From Nymphaea colorata (lineage: Eukaryota > Streptophyta > Magnoliopsida > Nymphaeales > Nymphaeaceae), in assembly GCF_008831285.2 (NCBI RefSeq), contig NC_045140.1, positions 29,723,959 through 29,771,105 of the forward strand: DNA of 47,147 nt, given 5' to 3'. Within the stretch, counting starts at the first letter, position 1. The number at the start of each line of letters is the position of its first letter. Shown piece after piece: positions 1 to 8,761 of the stretch. Position numbers and translations under genes: made by a program. The notes under the pieces were generated by a model, which saw only the letters and a list, made by a program, of their open reading frames with translations, did not search any database and had not been told where the DNA came from.

Positions 1-1725
1 CCCCCTTCCCGTTTTCTCGCCTACCTCCTCTACCTTCATCTCAACCCTAATCCGCAGCTTATCTCCACCGTTCCTTGCCTCCACGTGTCACCCATCCACC
101 GGAGAGAGAGACTCGAAGAATCTCGAGTGCCACCTCCTTGATTGCCTAATCTCCTTAGCAATCAAGCTCGATCTCTTCCTACCTTCTAGGAAAGTGATCG
201 CCACCTTCCTCTTACTCGCTAGCCTTTCCCCTAGCGAGCTACCCTTGACCGTTGATCTTGCCACGTGGCAAGACCCGATGCACTCACTTGGCTAGACCGC
301 CAAGACCGAGCCCACCTAGCTAGGTCAACCTCACGCGTCATCCAACCTAGGAGTTCACTACCCACATTTGAACCGAACCCACTTGACCTTAGGACTTAGT
401 CAACCCTCTGACTTTCCGTCTTAGCCCACTAGGTCAACCCTCCAGTTTGACCTAACCCTAGTCATCTCGAGCCTACTTCGAGATTGCCCGAACCCACTTC
501 ACCCGGACCCATCACTTGGTCCAGTAGTCAACCTACCTTCTAGAACCCACTACCGCACTCGGTCTCTCTTGACCAACTTCCCCGAGCTTAGGCTCAGCCC
601 TAGCCAAACCGCATTGGCCTACCATCGTAGTTAGAAACCCTAACATCCCTCCTAAACCTCATCTCCCCCTCGGCCTACCCCGACCTTAACCTCCCTTAAC
701 CAGACCGACACTACCCTTCTAGAGCCCAGTCGTTGCCGAGCCCAGCCAGCCTTAGTTAGGATTAGGCGTAGCTGTTCCGTCGGCCACCCTCGTGGTCGAC
801 TCTCTTCCGTCGGCACCCAGCCGACGCCCGTGGCCGAGCCACAACCGAAGGAAGGTAGGTAGGCGTTGCCGCTTCCGGCACTCGCCCCCCTCGTCACTCT
901 GCCGAAGTACGTGTAGCAGCAGCAGCGGCATCGGCGCACTCCGACGCGCGCTTCCCGCCGTCCTTCCGTCTGTGCCGTCGGCACCCGTCACGCGGCCAGC
1001 GTCGGCCGAGCCATCTTGGCCAGCTCTCTCTCTACGCCAGCATCGTCGGCGTCCAGCGGCAGACAGGCCGTGCGCTTCCCGCCGGTCTCCGGCCCTTGCA
1101 GCAAGCTCCGAGGAGGCTCGCCTCAAGCGGACTTCTTTGATCCGTAGCTGCAATATCCGAGGCACGGTCTTAGCCTCGGATCCCTCTCGGGACAGCCAAG
1201 GATTCGCCTTGGCCGGTATCATCTCCTTAACCCCCTTGTAGCTTCGGGTGGGAGTATTTGCTTTTGCATTAGGGACTCGTTAGTTTGCTTTTTGCTGTTT
1301 TAGCCCGGGCTTAGACCCATCGTCCGTCACGTGGTACCTCGGAGGCCGTAGGCCAAAGACACGACCATCGCGGGCCTAGCCGTCCTATTTGGGAAAGGGC
1401 GTGGTTTGTTCGTTAGTTGTGGTTTGTTTGTGGTTTGTGTGTGAGTTGCGAGTGATTATTTGTATCGAACACGCTTGTAAAGCCTCGCATCCGGGTTTAG
1501 TTTGATTGTAGTAGGATAAGCCTTAGTTAGGTGTTTTGGTAAAGGGTTAACCCGCACTTGTATTCCATTACCTTGGGATTTTTGCGCCGGGGTCCTGTCC
1601 GGCCGGGTAGGCCTTGTAATTAATTTGCTAGGATTTTTGGTTTTTAGATTACCTCAAGGAGACTTGGGAACTAGGACTCGTGCTTGGTTCGCACTTTCTA
1701 GCCGCAACCGGGTGAGTGCCTAACA
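1..1725 (+). repeat. Element A 5' LTR, partial (3' part only)
   Basis: Position 1 aligns with 9119 of the 3' LTR and the match runs to the terminal TAACA at 1721-1725, where the PBS follows. About 2 kb of the LTR, including its promoter, lie upstream of the window. The visible part is C-rich and carries three CACGTG G-boxes (82-87, 262-267, 1328-1333). Open frames inside it are present on both strands, but they recur in the 3' LTR only because the LTR is duplicated; I see no protein-family signal in them. Confidence 0.93.
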
Positions 1726-1727
1726 AT

Positions 1728-1739
1728 TGGTATCAGAGC
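1728..1739 (+). other. Primer-binding site of A (initiator-Met tRNA)
   Basis: TGGTATCAGAGC lies 2 bases after the LTR end. This 12-mer is complementary to the 3' end of plant initiator methionine tRNA, the usual minus-strand primer of plant Ty3/gypsy elements. Confidence 0.95.
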
Positions 1740-1814
1740 TACCTTGGGGTATATTCCGTTGGTTTGAGCACCCGAAGACTGAAGAATCGGCTTCACCAAA
1801 GGCAGCTTGTTCGG

Positions 1815-1826
1815 TTTTCTTGTCAG
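1815..1826 (+). promoter_or_regulatory. Possible 3' splice acceptor in A leader
   Basis: TTTTCTTGTCAG, a pyrimidine-rich stretch ending in AG about 90 nt after the PBS. The core TTCTTGTCAG recurs at a similar distance from the PBS in B (14376-14385) and C (26539-26548). It would pair with the GTAAGT donor inside the LTR. Candidate only; no transcript data. Confidence 0.35.
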
Positions 1827-1924
1827 AGTGCAGATTAGGCAGTGGTTTTCGTGTTGATATTTCGGTTTTTAGTCAGTAGACGGATTCGGTCTTCTAGTGT
1901 TCATGGTTTTCGTATAATAGTGTA

Positions 1925-2214
1925 GTTCTAGGCTTCGCTTGCTCTCTTTTAGCAAGTGTAGGGCTGTACGCCTTGTACACCCGAGGGCAGCCAAGCTTGA
2001 GGTGCGTCGCCGAGACACCAGGCGGGTGTGGCGATTTAGGCTCCTTGAGTCCGGCCGAGAGCGAAGCGGGACTGCCGAGGCGCTAAGGCGTAGCGCGGCA
2101 GTAGGTGGGCCAACCCGTCTCCCTTGCCTTAGAATGCACGCGGCATCAGCGGCAGCGGCAGCGTGCAGAGGGTAGAGTCAGTCTAGTTAGGCCAGCGTAG
2201 CTTAAGAGTGGCAG
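1925..2214 (+). ncRNA. Structured leader module of A (multi-hairpin, between PBS and gag)
   Basis: This stretch aligns closely with 26616-26902 in C, although the flanking leader does not. Hairpins seen: CTTGCT/AGCAAG (1938-1943 with 1951-1956); GGG-TGTAC/GTACA-CCC (1961-1982, bulged C); TCGCC gaga CACC / GGTG t GGCGA (2007-2034); ACTGCC gag GCGCTA / TAGCGC GGCAGT (2071-2102); a 7-bp stem around loop CCAA (2103-2120). Between A and C the pair C2010:G2031 becomes T:A, and two changes in the last stem keep pairing through G-U wobbles. This favours selection on RNA structure. The role is unknown; packaging, dimerisation or translation control are plausible for a retroelement leader. A 78-codon open frame overlaps it, but the C copy has stops there. 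Confidence 0.55.
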
Positions 2215-2293
2215 CGTTTCAGTTTTTGGATTTTTAGGTCAGCGTAGTTTAGGACTAGATACAGTGTTGCCTTGGCGGTTTCAAGCCATCCAA

Positions 2294-3862
2294 ATGGCTA
2301 AATCCAAGAAGAACCTCAACGTTGAGGAAGGCACCGCCGATGAGGGCCAAACCGAGGCACCTCATCCCTCTGAATCCGTACAGATTCAAGAACCCCTTGC
2401 CGGTCGCATCCTACAACTAGAGCGGGATTTTAACCGCTGGAAAAGAGAGATGCACAACATGGACCAGCAATGAAGAAATGAGGCCGTCCGTAGAGAGGAA
2501 GAACAACAACGTGAAACCAATGAGATGAAGGGCATGCTTAAAGCGATTACAGCCCACCTCAACATTGGTACAGATCGACCCACCTCGGACCCCTCCACAT
2601 CAGGTCGAGACAAGGGCAAGGGTAGATATGTGGAAGCGGACACCCATGACGCTTCACATTTAGGCACCCCTCGTGAAGGTGCCGGAAGGGGCAGAATGCA
2701 CCCACCGCCGGATCGCACTCAACAAGAGATGCGAAGTTCCTTCCAACAACAACGCTTTGGAAATCATAGCCAAAGCCGAAGCTTTTATGGCTCGGAAGGA
2801 GAGGAGGGTGAATCTCCTCAAAGAGAAAGAAGAAGAACCCACTCTCGTCAAGAAGAGAGGAGAACCCCAACCGTTAGATACGAATTTCCTAAGTTCAATG
2901 GGGAAGGATTGCGAGAGTGGCTCTTCATGGCAGAGCGTTACTTTGTTTGTCACCGCATCCCGGAGGAAGAATGGATAGAAATCGCGGCCGCCAACACCAC
3001 GGGCGAAGCCACGACCCAATATCTCTGGTTCGATCACAAAACTAGAGATCCAACTTGGGAGAAGTTCAAAGCGAGCTTCCAACTCCGATTCGGTGAATCC
3101 ACCTATTTGGATTACGACGAAGACTTGAAGAAGTTAGTCCAAAGAACGACCGTGCCAGCCTACCACAAAGAGTTCATCCGTTTGGCTAGCCGAGTCCAAT
3201 GGACCGAGAAGGCGCTAATTGGAGCCTTCAAAGGGGGATTAAAACAAGAGGTTGTCCTCGAAATGAAAGTCCAGAACTACGACACCCTCGAAGAAAGCTT
3301 TGCCATGGCGCGAATATGTGAAGAGCGCCTAGAGGAGAAGCGAGCCTTGAAAAGGACTCGCAAGTTTGACAAGCAGAAGAAGAAACCGGCGTTCTCTTCT
3401 AGCTCACGGCCTAGGGGTAATGAATCAACTCCCTACCCACCTCGACGGGAGTTCAGGGCCGACACAAGATCTGGTAGGAACCCCCCTACCCGCTACCTCA
3501 CACCGAAGCAAATTGAAGAGTATAGACGAAAAGGTTTATGCTATCGTTGTGAGGCCAAATGGGATAAGAACCATCAATGCAAATCCTTCTTCCATGTGAT
3601 GGTGGTTAGTGATCCCGAATACAGCAGCAGCTCGGATAGTGACTCATCCTCGAGTTCACCTTCCAGCTCTAGCTCCTCTTCTGAGGAAGAGGTGGGAACA
3701 AAGAGAAAGGCCAAGAGGCCGGAAAAGGCAGAAACGAAGAAAGAGGAGGCTCCAAAAGCCGAAGGCAAACCCGAGGAGGGTGAGTCTCTTCACACCATGC
3801 AAGACCCCCACAAGCCCAACGCATGCGAGTATTTGGGCGTATCAACGGGCAAAAAGTTTTGA
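2294..3862 (+). pseudogene. gag: Element A gag segment (capsid and zinc knuckle), with in-frame stop
   Basis: Start chosen at ATG 2294 because the peptide MAKSKKN matches MGKSKKN at the start of C and D. The frame is cut by TGA at 2471-2473, in the context Q-stop-R-N, and resumes in the same frame; a CGA to TGA change explains it. Downstream are the retrotransposon gag/capsid domain (around 2860-3330, PKFNGEGLREWLFMAERYF), a basic stretch, and a zinc knuckle CX2CX7HXC (CYRC...HQC, around 3540-3580). A Ser-rich acidic linker (around 3615-3690) follows. A 1-base deletion at about 3822 (gcatg where C and D have gccatg) shifts the frame just before the protease, so the frame closes at 3862. Gag would form the virus-like particle. 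Strong assignment by motif and by homology with C and D. Confidence 0.88.
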
Positions 3863-5109
3863 TTTTGCTTGATTGTGGAGCAACTAATAACTTCCTAACC
3901 GAGGAAGCGGCTCAAAGATGCAATGTTGCCTTGCAACCAAGTAAACCCCAAACTATTGTCGTGGGAGGGGGCCACCGGCTGAAGTGCATGCACGAGGTTA
4001 AGGACATGGAGGTCACCATCAAGAAACGCACCTTCAAAGTTGACTCGTTGGTCATACCCTTGGATGGAGTCGACTTAGTCCTAGGCATGTCTTGGTTCTT
4101 ATCGTGGAAAGATATCCACTGGGACGTCAAGAATTTCTCTATGACGTTCATTCCAGAGCTTGATGGGGAGCCCATCACTTTGCAAGGACTAGCCAGCACG
4201 ACAAGTCCTAAGGCCGCCCTGCGTTGCCTCGACCAGGAGCAGCCCGCTTGCTGGGTCCTTACGCTAGCTACAGATGTTCCGGGATCGGATGAGACAATTG
4301 AAGAACCGATCCCACCCTCAATTCAGAATGTATTGAATGAGTTCCCGGAAATATTTGCGGAACCAAAAGGCCTACCACCTCAAAGGGCCTATGACCACCG
4401 CATAGTACTCACGCAAGGAGCTGAGCCTGTAAACGTCAGGCCTTATCAGTATGGGCATAGTCAGAAGGCGGAAATTGAACGCCTCGTAAAAGAGATGCTC
4501 CATGATGGTATCATCCGTCCGAGCTGTAGTCCGTTCTCTTCTCCAGTCCTTTTGGTGAAGAAGAAAGACAACACATGGAGATTTTGTATAGACTACAGAG
4601 CATTAAATGAGGTGACCGTCAAGGATCGGCACCCGATACCGGTTATAGATGAGTTGTTGGATGAGCTCGCCGGCGCCACAATCTTTTCAAAGATAGACCT
4701 TCGCGCCGGCTATCATCAAATAAGAATGCAAGACGAAGATATCTCTAAGACCGCTTTCCGGACGCACGATGGGCATTACGAATTCTTAGTAATGCCATTT
4801 GGTTTAACAAACGCACCAGCCACCTTTCAGAGGTGCATGAACGACGTGTTTCGAGAGCACCTACGCAGTTTTATCTTGGTCTTCTTTGACGACATCCTCA
4901 TCTACAGCAAGAGTGAGGATAAGCATCGGGAACACTTGAGCATAACGTTAAACATACTGAAGGAGCATCAGCTATTCGCGAAGATGTCCAAGTGTAGCTT
5001 TGGACAGTCTTCGATTGGATATCTCGGGCACATTGTGTCACGAGAAGGGGTTCGGGCAGACCCCGAAAAATTGCAACCATGGAGAAATGGCCACTGCCCA
5101 AAGATTTAA
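3823..5109 (+). pseudogene. pol: Element A protease and reverse transcriptase segment
   Basis: The frame starts at the ATG of MRVFGRINGQK after the deletion at about 3822. The retropepsin motif reads LLDCGATNNF (codons at 3871-3879 give D-C-G), where B, C and D have D-S-G. The canonical second residue is Ser or Thr, so the protease is probably damaged. RT motifs follow: [31 protein letters not shown], the MPFGLTNAPATFQ region, and the catalytic FFDD at 4882-4893. A second 1-base deletion at about 5077 (ttgcaaccatgg against ttgcaagccatgg in C) ends the frame at 5109, at the RT/RNase H connection. RT itself looks unbroken. Assignment is secure. Confidence 0.9.
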
Positions 5110-7436
5110 AGGGTCTACGAGGCTTCCTTGGACTCACAGGGTATTACAGGAGGTTTATACAAGGATATGGAATTATCGCACAACCTCTAACCCAAATGCT
5201 GAAAAAGGGAGCTTTTCAGTGGACAGAGAAATCTAGGGTCGCATTTGACAAACTCAAATCGGCCTTGATGACCGCTCCAGTTTTGACACTCCCCGACTTC
5301 ACTAAGACCTTTACCATTGAAACCGATGCATGTGAAGTTGGCGTTGGGGCCGTACTCGGCCAAGAGGGTCATCCCATCGCATACATGTCGAAGGCCCTAA
5401 CCAGTAGGGCGAAACCTCTCTCAACGTATGAGAAGGAATTGCTTGCCATTGTAATTGCGGTGGAGAAATGGCGTCCCTATCTGATTGGACGCAGATTCAT
5501 AGTAAGGACCGATCAGAATAGTTTGAGATACATGCTTAAGCAACGTGTATCCACCCCCACACAACAACGCTGGTTAGCTAAGCTTTTGGGGTACGATTTC
5601 GAGATCGAATACAAGAAAGGTCCTGAAAATAAGGCAGCTGATTCCCTATCACGCCTTACCGAACAATTCATGACACTGTCAGTGGTGGAAACCAACTTAT
5701 GGGTACGATTGGCCAACGATCAAGATAATGACCAATCGACCAAATTACTTAAGGCTGCAGAAAAGCAGAATCCGGGTTCCATCCCTTTACATTCGGTAAA
5801 AGGGGATCTTCTTTTTAGGAAGGGTCGGGCTGTTGTCCCTCCTAATTCAGAGCTGAAACGAGAGCTTCTGCAGCACTTCCATGACTCGCCTGCTGCAGGA
5901 CACGAAGGGGTCGCTAAGACCGTGAGTAGAGTCAAGGCCCAGTTCTGGTGGCGAGGACTGAAGGCCGATGTGCAAAGATACATCCGTCAGTGCAAGATTT
6001 GCCAAAGGGAGAAATATGAGGCAATCAAGCCTCCAGGTCACCTAAATCCACTCCCAATTCCTACAAGACCATGGACGGATATCACCATGGATTTCATTGA
6101 TGCTATGCCTCGCTCAGAAGGAAAAGAGGCAATACTAGTTGTGGTTGATAGGCTGTCTAAATACAGCCACTTTGCACCATTGCCACGGCTGTACCAAGGG
6201 CCAATGGTGGCTCACGTCTTCCAGGAGTACATTGGAAAGCTCCACGGGATGCCTCAGACGATAATCTGCGACAGAGACTCAATTTTTATGAGCGCGTTCT
6301 GGAAGGAGTACATGAAGACGTTAGGGACAGAACTTCGGTTCAGCACTGCCCATCACCCGCAAACCGACGGGCAAAGCGAGATTGTAAATCGGTCTCTCGA
6401 GACTTATCTCAGATGCTTCGCAGGAGAAAGACCTAATTCATGGGTCAAATACTTACCCTGGGCCGAGTGGTCTTACAACACGAGTTGGCACTCGTCGGCA
6501 GGGATGACTCCCTATGAGGCAGTCTACGGTTTTCCACCTCCAACCATTCCAACTTATGAAGGAGGTAGTGCCTTAGAGGATAATGTGGACTGCGAACTGC
6601 GCACCAGAGAGGAGGTCCTTAACTCCTTAAAACAGAATTTGATTAAAGCGCAGAATCGAATGAAGCAAGTCTACGATAAAGGTAGACAAGACCGAGAGTT
6701 CGAAGAAGGGCAGTACGTATGGTTGAAGAGGCTTCCTCTGAAGCAGAAGTCTCTAATGGGGCAGCCATACTCGAAACTTCTGCCGCGTTACTATGGGCCA
6801 TATCCCATATTACAGAAAGTCGGCAAGGCCGCATACCGATTGGGATTGCCCAGAGAGGCACAAGTCCACCCTGTGTTTCATGTCTCTCGCTTGAAACCAC
6901 ATCAAGGCGAGATACCGACTACCGTGGAACATGTGCCGGACCAATTGCCGACGCCTTATAGAATTTTAAAGCACAGATATACGAGATGGCAAGGCAGAAC
7001 AAGGCATGAAGTATTGGTCGAGTGGGAAGGCCCCGACCAAGGAACCTCTTGGGAAGAATTTGGGTCAGTTGCTCATCGTTTTCCCTTTTCCAGTGCTCGA
7101 GGACAAGTGCAAGGTAGGGAGGGGGAATCTGTTACGGACCTACCAGATGGTCCAGACCCAGGCGAGGCTGAACAGCCCGAGCCAAGCACTAGACGAAGGA
7201 GAGCGTCAGAATTATGGGCTCGGTCTTTGCAGCACTTAGCCGAAGAAGATCCCAAGGAGGCTAACGAAGCACCCGGTCAGGTTGCAGTGGGAGGAGCGGG
7301 AGGAGCAGCCAAGTCCGCAACGGTGCTTGAACAGGATGAACCTCAGGGTCGTACTGAACCGGTTGTAGAACTCACCAAGCGTAGGCTAGACGCACCCAAA
7401 TCGAGTTCGACTTTCTCAACCCGCGAGGTCGTCTAA
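5079..7436 (+). pseudogene. pol: Element A RNase H, integrase and chromodomain segment
   Basis: After the second deletion the frame runs open for 785 codons. RNase H motifs: IETDACEVGVGAVL, YEKELLAI, VRTDQNSL, AADSLSR. Integrase: an HHCC finger (HFH...GHEG...CKICQ), then the DDE triad at 6090-6092 (MDFID), 6270-6272 (CDRDS) and 6378-6380 (GQSE) with exactly 35 residues between the last two. A GPY/F module (LLPRYYGPYPI) and a chromodomain (PYRILKHRY...VLVEWEG...SWEEF, about 6955-7060) follow. The last roughly 100 codons lie inside the 3' LTR (from 7130), so the polypurine tract is itself coding. The tail contains ARSLQ and a Gly/Ala-rich VAVGGAGGAA stretch, also found in C and D. Confidence 0.92.
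7111..7129 (+). other. Polypurine tract of A
   Basis: AAGGTAGGGAGGGGGAATC directly abuts the LTR start TGTTACGG and would prime plus-strand DNA. It is identical to the C tract and is translated within gag-pol (G-R-E-G-E-S). Confidence 0.92.
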
Positions 7437-7518
7437 GACCAAGGGTCTTAAGCGAATGGCTCGGTCAACCAGACCGAGCCCTTACACCAAAAGGCGAAGT
7501 GAGGGCGTTAACCCTCAC
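7434..7518 (+). promoter_or_regulatory. Three tandem hairpins directly after the gag-pol stop (U3 of A)
   Basis: TAAGACC/GGTCTTA (7434-7440 with 7444-7450, starting on the stop codon), GGCTCGGTC/GACCGAGCC (7458-7466 with 7472-7480), GTGAGGG/CCCTCAC (7499-7505 with 7512-7518). Equivalent hairpins occur in C and D. The third keeps an identical 7-bp stem in all three elements while its loop differs between A (CGTTAA) and C/D (CGGGTC). They could act in the RNA 3' UTR or as DNA palindromes in the promoter. Confidence 0.55.
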
Positions 7519-7735
7519 GAGGTCCCCCTCCTTGGGCTCGCAAGGTTCAAGGAGTTGTGTTAGCACTTAGGCGTTTATTTTAACTTTAGGACTTAGCTTT
7601 TGTTAACTCGTTTTCACTTGGCGCCTTTGAGATTCGAAGTCAAGACCTAAGCCGGCGGGTTGTGCCGAGCGCCTTGAGCTTTTTAGACTTTGGGTTTGGA
7701 TCCGCGCATGATAATCCCGGATCATTTTCTCTTTG

Positions 7736-7743
7736 TATATATT
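7736..7743 (+). promoter_or_regulatory. TATA box of A LTR
   Basis: TATATATT about 600 bp into the LTR, at a position comparable to the TATAAATA boxes of B and C. The transcript start would be expected about 30 bp downstream. Confidence 0.6.
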
Positions 7744-8713
7744 GTATTGGATCCTTTGTAAGATCATCTAAGAAATTGAATTTTGGCTCATTGCGAGTTT
7801 TGGCTCTCTCTCCTCTTCGAGGACTCCATCTCTTCGACCCCCTCTCTCTACCCGAGTTAGGAGCGTCTCCACCCCTAGAATCCCCTTGCCCCCGTCGTCC
7901 GTGTTGACCTCGGCCTCAAGGAAGACAAACCAGGCGGATCCCTTCCCACCGGCGGTGATCCCTCCTCATCCACGTTTGCCTCTACGAAGAAGATCAACAG
8001 CCCGAACATTGGTGCCTTCCCCTTGAACACGAAGGAGAAGAAAGGCTGAGTTCGGCACAAGAGAAGATCGAAGTCCCCAAGGCTTCGATTCGACGGCTTA
8101 ACAAGGTTAGTACTCGGATCATTGAACTCTTCCATTCGGCTTGGAGTTGTTCGCTTCCAGAGCCTCACCCGCGACCTAGGCCCCTTGCTCGGCATACCCG
8201 AGTGACTGGTTTGAGGATCTACGGTGCCCCTCCCGTGGTGCACTCTCTTCCCCGCTTGGAATCAGTTTTCTATCCGTAGGAACCAACCCAAGCCACCCCT
8301 CACAGTTCACGACGGCTGCCTCAACAAAAAGATCACTTCCACCGTCGGCTCCAAATTGAAGTTGGCAAGAAATCCAGTGGCTTGAAGGACTCAAAATCAC
8401 GGTTCAATATCGAGGTTTGGGCCTCTAAACCACTTCATTGGAATCGCCTCTTCGTGCTGATCAACATAGTCAAATTTGGGCAAATTCGGCCCGTGAGAAG
8501 ATAGAAATCGCCTCGGCCAGAAATCTGGTCGGAGCTAAGACGCCGCTGCAACTTCCGGCGTCAACCATTGTTCCCGGCGTGAATGACAGTCCTGCCCCTC
8601 CGCCACCGAAGGCCCCGGCAGATTCGAGAAGGGCACCAGCGTCATTTGGACGAGGAGCTAACCCTAGCCGCGGTGCGTGAAGAACCGCGTCTTCCTTGGC
8701 CGCCGGTCCCGAT

Positions 8714-8761
8714 TTGGTAAGTCTCCCTACCGCGCATCCTGGCCCTCCGTTTCTACACGTG
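8714..8761 (+). promoter_or_regulatory. Possible splice donor and G-box in A LTR
   Basis: TTG|GTAAGT (donor at 8717) followed by CACGTG at 8756-8761. The same order occurs in B and C at about 1-1.25 kb after the TATA box. The donor would join to the acceptor at about 1826 of an equivalent 5' copy. Further G-boxes in this LTR: 9200, 9380, 10446. Confidence 0.35.

Noticed and set aside
652-1241. Overlapping open frames on both strands, repeated at 9770-10359
   Set aside because: They are repeated only because they lie in the two LTRs of A. They are GC-rich frames with Arg/Ala/Ser-biased composition and no family motif.
1728-1739. tRNA gene near the LTR end
   Set aside because: Only the 12-base complement of the tRNA 3' end is present; no cloverleaf. 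It is a primer-binding site.
1939-2175. 78-codon frame in the A leader, a possible upstream ORF
   Set aside because: The homologous C leader has stop codons in this frame, while the hairpins are kept. RNA structure explains the conservation better.
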